From an uncultured Opitutia bacterium (GTDB lineage Bacteria; Verrucomicrobiota; Verrucomicrobiia; Opitutales; Opitutaceae): DNA of 41,945 bases. The stretch is taken from assembly GCA_903919985.1 (NCBI GenBank), contig CAIXKG010000154.1, forward strand, positions 1-41,945, in the 5' to 3' direction. Under the pieces are notes generated by a model that made no database searches, was not told the DNA's origin, and saw only the letters and a program-made list of their open reading frames with translations. This document shows positions 24,096 to 31,046 of this stretch, one piece after another. Within the stretch, counting starts at the first letter, position 1. The number at the start of each line of letters is the position of its first letter. Both the position numbers and the translations under genes were made by a program.

Positions 24096-24392
24096 ATGTC
24101 ATTTGAGGAATTTCGCGAATCGCTGCAGCGAGAGGTCCACCCCCCGGCGGCACTCGGTAGCGCGCTGGCCGCGTTGTGGCTCGAAGCTCGGGGCGAGTGG
24201 GATTCTGCTCACGCGGCAGCGCAAAAAGAGCCGGGCCGCAGCGGTGCGTGGGTCCACGCCTACTTGCACCGCAAGGAAGGGGACCTCGGCAACGCCGGGT
24301 ATTGGTATGCGAGGGCGGGTCGGACGATACCGGATGTGAATGTGGAATTGAAGACCGAGTGGGAGCAGATCGTCCGCGCCTTGCTTGGGTAG
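24096..24392 (+). CDS. Small conserved protein of unknown function
   Basis: This 98-residue acidic, helical protein probably has a TPR-like fold: ALWLEARGEWDSAHAAAQ, then WVHAYLHRKEGDLGNAGYWYARAG. The HRKEGDxxNAxYWYxRAG segment resembles a small conserved hypothetical family that I recall from several phyla, but I cannot name a function. ATG 24096 (MSFEEFRESL) and GTG 24087 are both possible. It is the first plus-strand gene after the long minus-strand operon and shares a short divergent region with birA (about 97 bp), which must hold both promoters. Confidence 0.65.
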   Translation: MSFEEFRESLQREVHPPAALGSALAALWLEARGEWDSAHAAAQKEPGRSGAWVHAYLHRKEGDLGNAGYWYARAGRTIPDVNVELKTEWEQIVRALLG

Positions 24393-24422
24393 GAACGGGG
24401 CGACGGCCGGGGCGGCTTAAAT

Positions 24423-24515
24423 GGGTAGGGCGTGTTATCCTTAACGCGCCGGTTTGGCGTCGCTCCCTCCGTGAGCCGAGTCGCAGTGGCGGGTTTAGGG
24501 ATAACCCGCCCTACC
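24423..24515. repeat. Inverted pair of family A repeats
   Basis: GTAGGGCGTGTTATCCTTAA (left arm 24424-24444, first base not shown) and the right arm at 24495-24515 (TAGGGATAACCCGCCCTACC) are inverted copies agreeing at 19 of 21 positions, about 50 bases apart. Further homology (ACGCGCCGGTTT, 24444-24455) matches the elements near 3400 and 14690. The pair lies between convergent genes and is followed by a T-rich run (about 24526-24533), so it could terminate the small upstream gene. Confidence 0.7.
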
Positions 24516-24543
24516 TTCGGACTTATCTTTTTTCGACGCGCTC

Positions 24544-25011
24544 TCAGAGACTTCCCGGGTGGAAACCGATGCGGGGCTTTGGCGGCGGAACGGGTGGATT
24601 AAGGAGCGGGAGGAGTTTTTCTACGACGTCCTGCAGCACGACGTCGTGCTCCAAGAGTTTCTTGTCCAGCTGCGCCAGCCGCTTGAGGACGACGGCGTTC
24701 GTCAGCTGGGCGTCGCGCATCTGAACGAACGCGCGGACGACATAGACGCTCATGGCCACGGCGCGCGAGCTACGGAGAATCGTGGCGGCCATGATCGCGC
24801 CGTGCTCGGTGTAGACGAAGGGGAGATATTTCCCATGCTGGCCGCGGCGGGAATTTTTTGAGGTCACAGTTTGTGACCTCAAGTTCGCCCGCTCGTCGTC
24901 CGTCAGCTGCAAACGAAAGTCCGATGGAAAACGATCGATGTTTCGCCGTACGGTTTGGTTGAAAACTTTCGTCGGGACTCCGTAGAGCCGCGCGAGATCG
25001 CTATCGAGCAT
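24544..25011 (-). CDS. ORF6N-domain protein, shortened at the 5' end
   Basis: The 155-residue product has most of an ORF6N domain (KilA-N/Bro relatives, DNA-binding, common in phages): MLDSDLARLYGVPTKVFNQT, then RNIDRFPSDFRLQLT and YLPFVYTEHGAIMAATILRS. A helical or coiled C-terminus follows (about 110-145). Upstream of ATG 25011 the same frame still reads IPILTIRGQRV, the normal beginning of the domain, but a TAG stop comes directly before it (about 25045). The gene therefore either starts late at ATG 25011, losing the first strand, or is a pseudogene decayed at the 5' end. No other phage gene is near. It ends close to family A repeats, which may have helped bring it in. Confidence 0.65.
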   Translation of the reverse strand: MLDSDLARLYGVPTKVFNQTVRRNIDRFPSDFRLQLTDDERANLRSQTVTSKNSRRGQHGKYLPFVYTEHGAIMAATILRSSRAVAMSVYVVRAFVQMRDAQLTNAVVLKRLAQLDKKLLEHDVVLQDVVEKLLPLLNPPVPPPKPRIGFHPGSL

Positions 25012-25120
25012 GACGCGTTGCCCGCGGATCGTAAGAATCGGGATCTAGGGGAGCGAGCGAGTCGAGACGGCGGACATGGCGGCGGTGGGATTACTCGGCC
25101 GAGCGACGCCTGACGCGCCG

Positions 25121-25777
25121 CTATTTGTTGTTATTTTTCCAGCCGAAGTCGTCCGTGCGTTGATTGATTTTGAGGGCCTCGCGTTTGATGTACGCGCCGT
25201 CGGCTTTGTCACGGGCGCTGACGAGGCCGGCATCGTCGCTGAGCTGGGCCATATTTTTTAAACGCTCCTCGTCGGCATACATTTGAAGCGCGCGGCCGGT
25301 GGTGGCGTCGGATTGCAGGAGGCTGCGAGTGCCGAAAAGATTCCAACGGTTGAGCACTCCGCCGTCCATTTCACTTAGGTAGCGTTTGCGCGCGATAGCC
25401 GCCAGGCTTTCGGGCGTATTGACGTCGCGTTCGCGGAAAATCGGATCGCGCTGGGCCCGCACGACGACCGTCGGCAGACGCGGAATTTCGTTTTTCGGTT
25501 TGTCGGTCTCGCGCAAATCAGGTGCCGGGGCTTCCTCGGCCTTTTTTTCCACCGGCTTTGGTGGAGCATATTTCGGCATCGCGGCGGCGAGCGACGCAGC
25601 GACTTCGGGCGAAATCACCCGCGGCCGGCGCGGGGCGGTGGTGCTATCCGTGACTGCCGAAGCCGGTGGTTTGAGTTCGGAGAGGGGATTGGCGGGCGCG
25701 GTTTCGGCGCGAGCGGAAGCCGCTGCCGCCAGGGAAAAGATCAAGGCCAGGCCGAAGGAGGAGGGGTGTTTTTTCAC
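25121..25777 (-). CDS. Secreted protein of unknown function
   Basis: This 218-residue protein has a clear signal peptide (MKKHPSSFGLALIFSLAAAA, cleavage after ARA). A Pro/Ala-rich disordered part (about 27-105) holds AAMPKYAPPKPVEKKAEEAPAP. The charged C-terminal half holds LPTVVVRAQRDPIFRERDV and GALNRW-like GGVLNRWNLFGTRSLLQ. I do not recognise a family; the VVVRA segment after a Pro-rich linker recalls envelope proteins with a tethering stretch, but this is only a resemblance. The start is GTG 25777. It is divergent from the glycosyltransferase gene at 25894 across about 116 bp. Confidence 0.7.
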   Translation of the reverse strand: MKKHPSSFGLALIFSLAAAASARAETAPANPLSELKPPASAVTDSTTAPRRPRVISPEVAASLAAAMPKYAPPKPVEKKAEEAPAPDLRETDKPKNEIPRLPTVVVRAQRDPIFRERDVNTPESLAAIARKRYLSEMDGGVLNRWNLFGTRSLLQSDATTGRALQMYADEERLKNMAQLSDDAGLVSARDKADGAYIKREALKINQRTDDFGWKNNNK

Positions 25778-25893
25778 GGCAACGTATGGAAAGCGAAAAC
25801 CCGGCGGAGTTCCGAGGTCAAATCTCGAGCTAGCTTCACGTTTTGCGCAATCGGCTTGGCCGGAGCGGGCGGAGGACTCTAGCTTGCTTCATC

Positions 25894-27138
25894 TTGTCCG
25901 CGCCCAAGCCCGTCATCGCCTATCTTTTCACCACGTTTCCCAAGAGCACGGAAACGTTTTTGCAGCGGGAGATCATCGCGATGCGGGCGCACGGCGTGGA
26001 GGTGCGGCTCTTCTCGCTGTGGGGCGGCGGCGGGAGTTTTCGCGGCCTGCCGGTCACCCGTTTTAATAAATGGCGGCTGCTCACGCTGGGGTGGATGATT
26101 CCGTACACCGGGTGGCGGCGGCCCGATGTGTTGAAGCAGTTGTTGCACGGTTTGCTGACGCGCCGGCCGCCGTCGTGGCTCAATTTTTGGGAGAACATGC
26201 TTGGCGCCGGATTCGCCTGCATCTTCTCCGGCAGCTTGCGCAAAAATCCACCCGCTTTGATCCACGCGGCGTGGGGCGGGGCCCCGGCGACTGCGGCCTG
26301 GCTGCTTTGGCGGCTCGACGGGCATCGTTTCAGCGCGGCGGCCCATGCGTACGATATTTTCGAGCACGGCGGCGATTGGTGGTTGAGGGACAAGCTACAG
26401 CATGCGGCCTTCGTGCACACGTCGACAGAGATGGGCCGCACGGCGCTGGTGGCGCACGGATTGCCGGCCGAAAAAATTGTTCGCATTCGGCGCGGGCTGG
26501 ATCGTCTGCCGAATGTGAAGCCGCTACGGGCATCGCGCGTGCCCCTCAATCTTGTCTGCGTCGCTCGACTGGTGGAAAAAAAAGGCCTCGACCACCAGCT
26601 GCGGATTTATGCGGCCCTCCGTGCGGCCGGCGTGCCTTTTTCCGCCCGTATCGTGGGCGAGGGCCCGCTCCGTCCGGCGTTGGAACAACTGGCGGGTCAT
26701 CTCGGCGTGGCGGCGGATGTCACGTTCACCGGCCATCTGCCGCAGCACGAGGTCTGGACGCAGCTGGCGTGGGCCGACGTGTTGCTGCACACGGGCGTGA
26801 TTGCGTTGAGCGGCGACCGCGATGGCTTGCCCAATGTAATTCCGGAGGCGATGGCGGCCGGGGTGCTAGTGGTCACCTCGCCCACGGCGGGAACGACCGA
26901 AGCCGTCACCGACGGGGTGAGCGGCTTGGTCGCACCGGCCGATGCGCCTGCGGTTTGGGTGGCGGCGTTGCGGCGTCTCGCCAACGACGATGCGCTGGCG
27001 GAGCGCTTGCGGGCAAAGGCGCGGCTTTGGGTGCAGGAAAATTTCGACGCCCACAAAAACGCCGGCGTCTTGTTAGGAAAATTTGAGGCGACCATCGCGG
27101 AAATGTCCCGAAGCACCGGGACCGGGCCGCAAGGATGA
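25894..27138 (+). CDS. Glycosyltransferase family 4 (WcaL/AmsK-like)
   Basis: This 414-residue GT-B enzyme is related to exopolysaccharide transferases such as WcaL. The N-terminal lobe has AYLFTTFPKSTETFLQREI and HAYDIFEHGGDWWLRDKLQHAAFVHTSTE, a stretch characteristic of that branch. The C-terminal lobe has VCVARLVEKKGLDHQLRIYA, IVGEGPLRPALEQL and the acid-rich donor site DRDGLPNVIPEAMAAGVLVV (E318). The likely start is TTG 25894 (SAPKPVIAYLF); an upstream in-frame ATG at 25843 would add 17 basic residues before the first strand and is less likely. It opens the plus-strand part of the glycan region and is followed by another GT4 gene. The acceptor and donor are unknown. Confidence 0.85.
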   Translation: MSAPKPVIAYLFTTFPKSTETFLQREIIAMRAHGVEVRLFSLWGGGGSFRGLPVTRFNKWRLLTLGWMIPYTGWRRPDVLKQLLHGLLTRRPPSWLNFWENMLGAGFACIFSGSLRKNPPALIHAAWGGAPATAAWLLWRLDGHRFSAAAHAYDIFEHGGDWWLRDKLQHAAFVHTSTEMGRTALVAHGLPAEKIVRIRRGLDRLPNVKPLRASRVPLNLVCVARLVEKKGLDHQLRIYAALRAAGVPFSARIVGEGPLRPALEQLAGHLGVAADVTFTGHLPQHEVWTQLAWADVLLHTGVIALSGDRDGLPNVIPEAMAAGVLVVTSPTAGTTEAVTDGVSGLVAPADAPAVWVAALRRLANDDALAERLRAKARLWVQENFDAHKNAGVLLGKFEATIAEMSRSTGTGPQG

Positions 27139-27163
27139 GCAAAGCGGGCAAACTCAATCCGGG

Positions 27164-27287
27164 ATTTTGGCCACTAAGAGGCCCCAAAAGTCGATGGCTG
27201 CGGCCGAGCATGGGAGCATCGATTGGCGCGAGAGAGATTATGATGGAGGGATGGGGGATTTCCGCGCCTCTTCGTGGCCAGGATTTT
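27164..27287. repeat. Inverted repeat, family B (GGCCAC type), before a GT4 gene
   Basis: GGCCACTAAGAGGC (27169-27182) faces GCCTCTTCGTGGCC (27266-27279), one mismatch apart, about 80 bases between arms. Similar arms occur at 38472-38545 and a single right arm at 34143-34168. The 213-bp gap otherwise holds nothing I can identify. Confidence 0.65.
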
Positions 27288-27351
27288 AAGTTCAAAAAAT
27301 GGGGTGGAAGGGGAATCGCTTTTTTCTCCAGTTTGTGACCAATCGTCGGCG

Positions 27352-28368
27352 ATGATTTTTTTCGACGTCACCAAGACGGGCGGTGCGGGCCATCGGTCGG
27401 GCCTGATGCGCGTGAGCGAGCGGCTCGCACACGAACTCGGCGCGGCGGTAACCCAGGTGCGCTGGCCCGATTGGGACCGGGCAGTGAAATCGACGGATTG
27501 GTTTCTGACCGCGGAATTGTTTTCACACGAGGAACGACCCGGCTTCGCTGAATTTCTCGCCGAGCAGCGGTGCCAGACGGCCGCGATTTTTCACGACGCC
27601 ATCCCGCTGCGCTTTCCGCATATCACCTGGCCGCAAAGTGTGGCGCGACATCCGAGCTATCTGAAATTGCTCGCCGGGTTTAAACGCGTCTGGGCCGTCT
27701 CGGAAACTAGCCGCGACGATTTGCTTGGATTTTGGCAATGGCAGGAGCAGGCGAATACCCCGCCGGTCGAAGTGCTGGCTTTGGGTGCGGATTTTAACGG
27801 CCGTGCGCGGCGGGTGCACACGCCGGCGAACGGAAAAATTCCGGCCATCGTATGCGTGGGTATTTTGGAGCCGCGCAAAAATCAAACGCTGCTGCTTGAT
27901 GCGGCAGAGGTATTGTGGAACGAAGACTTGAAATTCGAGCTGCATCTCGTCGGCCGCGTGAATCCGCATTTTGGCGCGCCGATTCTGCAGCGCGTTAAAT
28001 CGCTGCGGCGAAAATTTGCGGGATTGCACTATCATCCCGCCGCCAACGATGCGCGCTTGGCGGAGCTTTACGCGCGCGTCCGGGCGAGTGCGTTTCCCAC
28101 CATGGCCGAAGGCTGCGGTTTGCCGTTGCTCGAATCACTATGGATGGGCGTGCCCTGCGTGTGCAGCGACTTGCCCGTGCTGCGCGAAAATGCGGATGGC
28201 GGTGGATGTGTGTCCGTGCCGGTCAACGACGTCGCCGCGTGGACTCGCGCGTTGCGGCAAGCACTGACCGACGATCCGTGGCTGGCGCGTTTGGGCGCCG
28301 AGGCAGCCGGACGGTCGCTTCCGACGTGGGCGGAAACCGCCGGGCGACTGCGCGCGGAAATGGTGTGA
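27352..28368 (+). CDS. Glycosyltransferase family 4
   Basis: This 338-residue GT4 enzyme is shorter than usual in its N-terminal lobe. Visible elements are IFHDAIPLRFP (79-89), VWAVSETSRDDLL, VCVGILEPRKNQTLLLDAAEVLW (167-189), the LHLVGRV strand and the E-x7-E donor motif MAEGCGLPLLESLWMG (E253, E261). The protein is clearly related to the enzyme encoded at 29812-31008: both share AA(I/L)FHDAI-L-FP, SRD-LL-(F/Y)W-W and CVG-LE-RKN. ATG 27352 gives MIFFDVTKTGG, a good first strand; the in-frame sequence upstream belongs to a repeat. The gene lies convergent to the alpha-oxoamine synthase gene. Confidence 0.85.
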   Translation: MIFFDVTKTGGAGHRSGLMRVSERLAHELGAAVTQVRWPDWDRAVKSTDWFLTAELFSHEERPGFAEFLAEQRCQTAAIFHDAIPLRFPHITWPQSVARHPSYLKLLAGFKRVWAVSETSRDDLLGFWQWQEQANTPPVEVLALGADFNGRARRVHTPANGKIPAIVCVGILEPRKNQTLLLDAAEVLWNEDLKFELHLVGRVNPHFGAPILQRVKSLRRKFAGLHYHPAANDARLAELYARVRASAFPTMAEGCGLPLLESLWMGVPCVCSDLPVLRENADGGGCVSVPVNDVAAWTRALRQALTDDPWLARLGAEAAGRSLPTWAETAGRLRAEMV

Positions 28369-28453
28369 TCGAATGCTCCGCGGTTTCCTCGCGCCGCGCG
28401 GATGCCAAGTCCGGTTTTGGCTTGGCTCCATTTGTAACCCCAGTCCCAACGAC

Positions 28454-28476
28454 GGGCTAGGGATCACCCGCCCTAC
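28454..28476 (-). repeat. Solo copy of family A repeat
   Basis: TAGGGATCACCCGCCCTAC (28458-28476) is the family A right arm with one base changed from the copy at 24496-24514 (GATCAC for GATAAC). It lies in the 123-bp gap between convergent genes, just after the stop of the GT4 gene at 28368. Confidence 0.6.
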
Positions 28477-28491
28477 TTGATAAACGCCCGC

Positions 28492-29688
28492 TCAGAGTTT
28501 CTTGACGGCGTACGCCATCGCGTCGGCGATCTTTTCGAGCTGTTCGTCCGTGTGCATGGCGGAGATCGCCGTGCGGATGAGATCTTTGCCGATGGGTACC
28601 GCCGGAGCGATCGACATCACGGTGAACACGCCTTTTTCGAGCAGTGCTTTCCAGAAGGGATAAACGCGTTCTTTCGAACCGAGCACGATCGGTGTCGCGG
28701 GGGTTTCACTGCCCCACGTGTCGAGACCGAGATTTTTAAGAATCGCGCGGTATTTTTTGGTATTGGCCCACAGGCGCTCGTGATGCTCGCGCTCGGTCTG
28801 CATCAGCTCGAGCGAGGCCTGGGCGCAGGCCGCCTGACTGGGGCTGAGAGCGGCGCTGAAGACCGTCTGCTTCGAATTCGTGCGGAGATAATCGATCGCT
28901 TCTTTCGAGGCGGCGACAAAACCGCCGGTGCTGGCCAGCGATTTCGAAAGGCTGCCGCAGATCACGTCGACTTTGTCGTTGAGTCCAAAGTGGTCGACCG
29001 TGCCCCGGCCCTGCCGGCCGAGCACGCCGAAACCATGGGCATCGTCGAGGACGGTAAAGCAGCCGTGCTCCTCGGCAATTTCCGTCAACTCCGGCAGGCG
29101 CGCGATGTGACCTTCCATCGAATAAACGCCCTCGATGACGAGAAGTTTCGGGGCGTCATTGCTGGCGGCGGCGGCGACGTCGCGAAAATCGTCGGGGCTG
29201 TTGTGGGAAAAACGCTCAACCGTGGCGCGCGAAAGTTGAATCCCTTCCCACAGGCAGGAGTGGATGTTCTTGTCGGCGAAGATCACGTCGCCCTTTTGGG
29301 CAAAGGCCGCGACGCTCGAGAGACACGAGAGATATCCGGCAGAGTGGACGTGACAGGCTTCTCGGCCGAGGAAGTTTGCGAGTTTTTCCTCCAGCTCGAG
29401 ATGGTAGGCGCGGGAACCGTTGGAGATGCGGGCTCCGGTCGGGCTAGTGCCCCATTTGAGGAGGGCCGCTCGGCCGGCTTCGATTACCTTGGGGTGGAAG
29501 GAAAGTCCCAAGTAGTCGTTGCTCGAAAGCATGATAAGGTCGCGACCGTGGAGGCGCACGGTCGTACCTTTCTGTGACTCCATGGCGTGGTAGAACGGAT
29601 CATACTTCAGGCGCATCTTCGTCGCGTAGTCGTCGCGGAAGCGGTTGAGGACGGCCTTTTTGTTTTTGGTAAAGAATGAAAGCGCCAT
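28492..29688 (-). CDS. Alpha-oxoamine synthase (KBL/BioF/serine palmitoyltransferase family)
   Basis: This 398-residue, PLP-dependent enzyme condenses an amino acid with an acyl-CoA, releasing CO2. Motifs are SSNDYLGL (55-62), TGARISNGSRAYHLELE, LDDAHGFGVLGRQGRGT (214-230) with PLP-contacting D216 and H218, and GSLSKSLASTGGF (245-257) with the Schiff-base lysine K249. The N-terminal helix with YDPFYHAMESQKG is closer to serine palmitoyltransferase-like and KBL-like proteins than to BioF. No tdh, bio or other sphingolipid gene is adjacent. It could make a long-chain base for a sphingolipid or an aminoacyl ketone that modifies a glycan. It is flanked by two related GT4 genes. The start follows TTTCCCCCACGTC. 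Confidence 0.85.
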   Translation of the reverse strand: MALSFFTKNKKAVLNRFRDDYATKMRLKYDPFYHAMESQKGTTVRLHGRDLIMLSSNDYLGLSFHPKVIEAGRAALLKWGTSPTGARISNGSRAYHLELEEKLANFLGREACHVHSAGYLSCLSSVAAFAQKGDVIFADKNIHSCLWEGIQLSRATVERFSHNSPDDFRDVAAAASNDAPKLLVIEGVYSMEGHIARLPELTEIAEEHGCFTVLDDAHGFGVLGRQGRGTVDHFGLNDKVDVICGSLSKSLASTGGFVAASKEAIDYLRTNSKQTVFSAALSPSQAACAQASLELMQTEREHHERLWANTKKYRAILKNLGLDTWGSETPATPIVLGSKERVYPFWKALLEKGVFTVMSIAPAVPIGKDLIRTAISAMHTDEQLEKIADAMAYAVKKL

Positions 29689-29811
29689 GACGTGGGGGAA
29701 ACGATGCGTCCGAAAACAGCGTTGGCAAATGCAAAGGCAGGTCCGGTTGAGCAGCCGACCTCGCCCTTTTTTAAAGACGAAACGAGAAAATGAAACTTTC
29801 TTGCCCGCCGA

Positions 29812-31008
29812 TCAAACCCGACGGGGCAGAGTGGGCAGCCAGGCGTCGAGTTCCCGGCGGTAGTCGGACCAACTGCGAAATGGGCGGGCGCGCGCGGCCG
29901 CAGAAAGTAACGGGAGGTCGTTCGGCGCCGTGAGCAGACGGTTGATCGCGGCCGCAAGGTGGGGCGCATCGACCGCATCGAGGGCCACACAACCGCCGCC
30001 CTTCGCCGCTTCGCCGAGCGCGCCGCGGGCCGAGCAAACACACGGTTTGCCGTGAGCCAGGCTTTCGAGCACGGGTAGCCCGAAGCCTTCGATCAGCGAA
30101 GGATAAACGGTGAACGCGCAATCGGCGTAAGCGGCCACCAGCGCGGCATCGGTCACCGGGCCGTCGTAGCGTAACGGGCGTCCCGCCGCTTGGAGCGCAC
30201 GAATTTTCTCCAGCGCGGCCCGACCGGTTTGGGGATGCACGAGACCGATCAGACGCAAATCGAACCGTGCGCCCTGGGTCCAAAGCATTTCGCAGGCGGC
30301 GAGGAGTGATAGATGATTTTTTCGACCTTCAAGCGATCCGACGCAGAGCACCGTGCGGAGCGATGCGGGCATCTCGCTCGCCGGATGCGGCGATGACGCG
30401 GGTCGAAGATCGGTGCCGAGGGCGATCGTCGTGACGATGGGCTGGGCCGATGTCGGCACGCCGAGCCAGCGCCAGTACGCCAGCAGCGTGTCGCGGGAAT
30501 CGTCGGAGTTGGTGGCAATACCGTCGAACGCAAGCAGCTCGCGCAGGTAGGCGGGAAAACGCCCGACCGTTTTCGTCGGGGTAAGTTCGGGAAATTTCAG
30601 CGCGATCGCATCGTGAAAAAGCGCGGCGCGCGGTCCCTTTGCCGCAGCGAATATCGCCGGCAACGCGGCGGCGACGGCCGGAGAAAATATCTCGGGGACA
30701 AAGAGGCCGGCGGCGGGATGACCGGTGGCGAGCGGAGCGCGGGACGGAGAAAAAACACGGCGGCCGCGGCCGCGCAGTTTTGCCATGAGGGGCCAGGCTG
30801 CGCCCCGTTTTGAACTGAAGGAATCGGCGGAAAGATTTTTGAGCTCCCACGTTTCCAACGCCCGCCACGCGCCGAGGTGGGGATCGTGCGTGATGGGTTG
30901 CACCTCGCCGTCGAATTCGCGCCAGAGGGCGCGAGCCACGCGCTGGATGCCAGTGCGCGCCCGCGTGTGGCTGGTGTGCGTGAGATCGAGCAAAAGCGGG
31001 GCAGACAT
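29812..31008 (-). CDS. Glycosyltransferase family 4
   Basis: This 398-residue GT4 enzyme is homologous to the one encoded at 27352-28368. It opens LLLDLTHTSHTRARTGIQRVARAL, a family pattern ('TGIQRV') seen in many GT4 enzymes of lipopolysaccharide and exopolysaccharide loci. It has AALFHDAIALKFPELTP, LCVGSLEGRKNHLSLLAACEMLW (221-243) and the E-x7-E motif SLIEGFGLPVLESLAHGKP (E307, E315). Compared with its relative it has a longer N-terminal lobe. ATG 31008 follows AACTTATCCTTGCGCC. The gene reads in the same direction as the downstream alpha-oxoamine synthase gene (123-bp gap) and the upstream membrane protein gene (38-bp gap). Confidence 0.87.
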   Translation of the reverse strand: MSAPLLLDLTHTSHTRARTGIQRVARALWREFDGEVQPITHDPHLGAWRALETWELKNLSADSFSSKRGAAWPLMAKLRGRGRRVFSPSRAPLATGHPAAGLFVPEIFSPAVAAALPAIFAAAKGPRAALFHDAIALKFPELTPTKTVGRFPAYLRELLAFDGIATNSDDSRDTLLAYWRWLGVPTSAQPIVTTIALGTDLRPASSPHPASEMPASLRTVLCVGSLEGRKNHLSLLAACEMLWTQGARFDLRLIGLVHPQTGRAALEKIRALQAAGRPLRYDGPVTDAALVAAYADCAFTVYPSLIEGFGLPVLESLAHGKPCVCSARGALGEAAKGGGCVALDAVDAPHLAAAINRLLTAPNDLPLLSAAARARPFRSWSDYRRELDAWLPTLPRRV

Positions 31009-31046
31009 GGCGCAAGGATAAGTTGCGCACGCGCGCCCGGCGACAA

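Noticed and set aside
24423-24515. CRISPR-like array suspected from the spaced repeats
   Set aside because: There are only two arms in inverted orientation, no regular spacers and no cas genes. It fits a palindromic repeat pair.
26070-27086. Second plus-strand frame inside the GT4 gene (about 338 codons)
   Set aside because: It overlaps a GT4 gene in another frame, and its translation is rich in Gly, Arg and Ala without motifs.
28477-29577. Long plus-strand open frame opposite the alpha-oxoamine synthase gene
   Set aside because: It lies opposite a complete enzyme gene with intact catalytic residues, and its translation has no recognisable domain.
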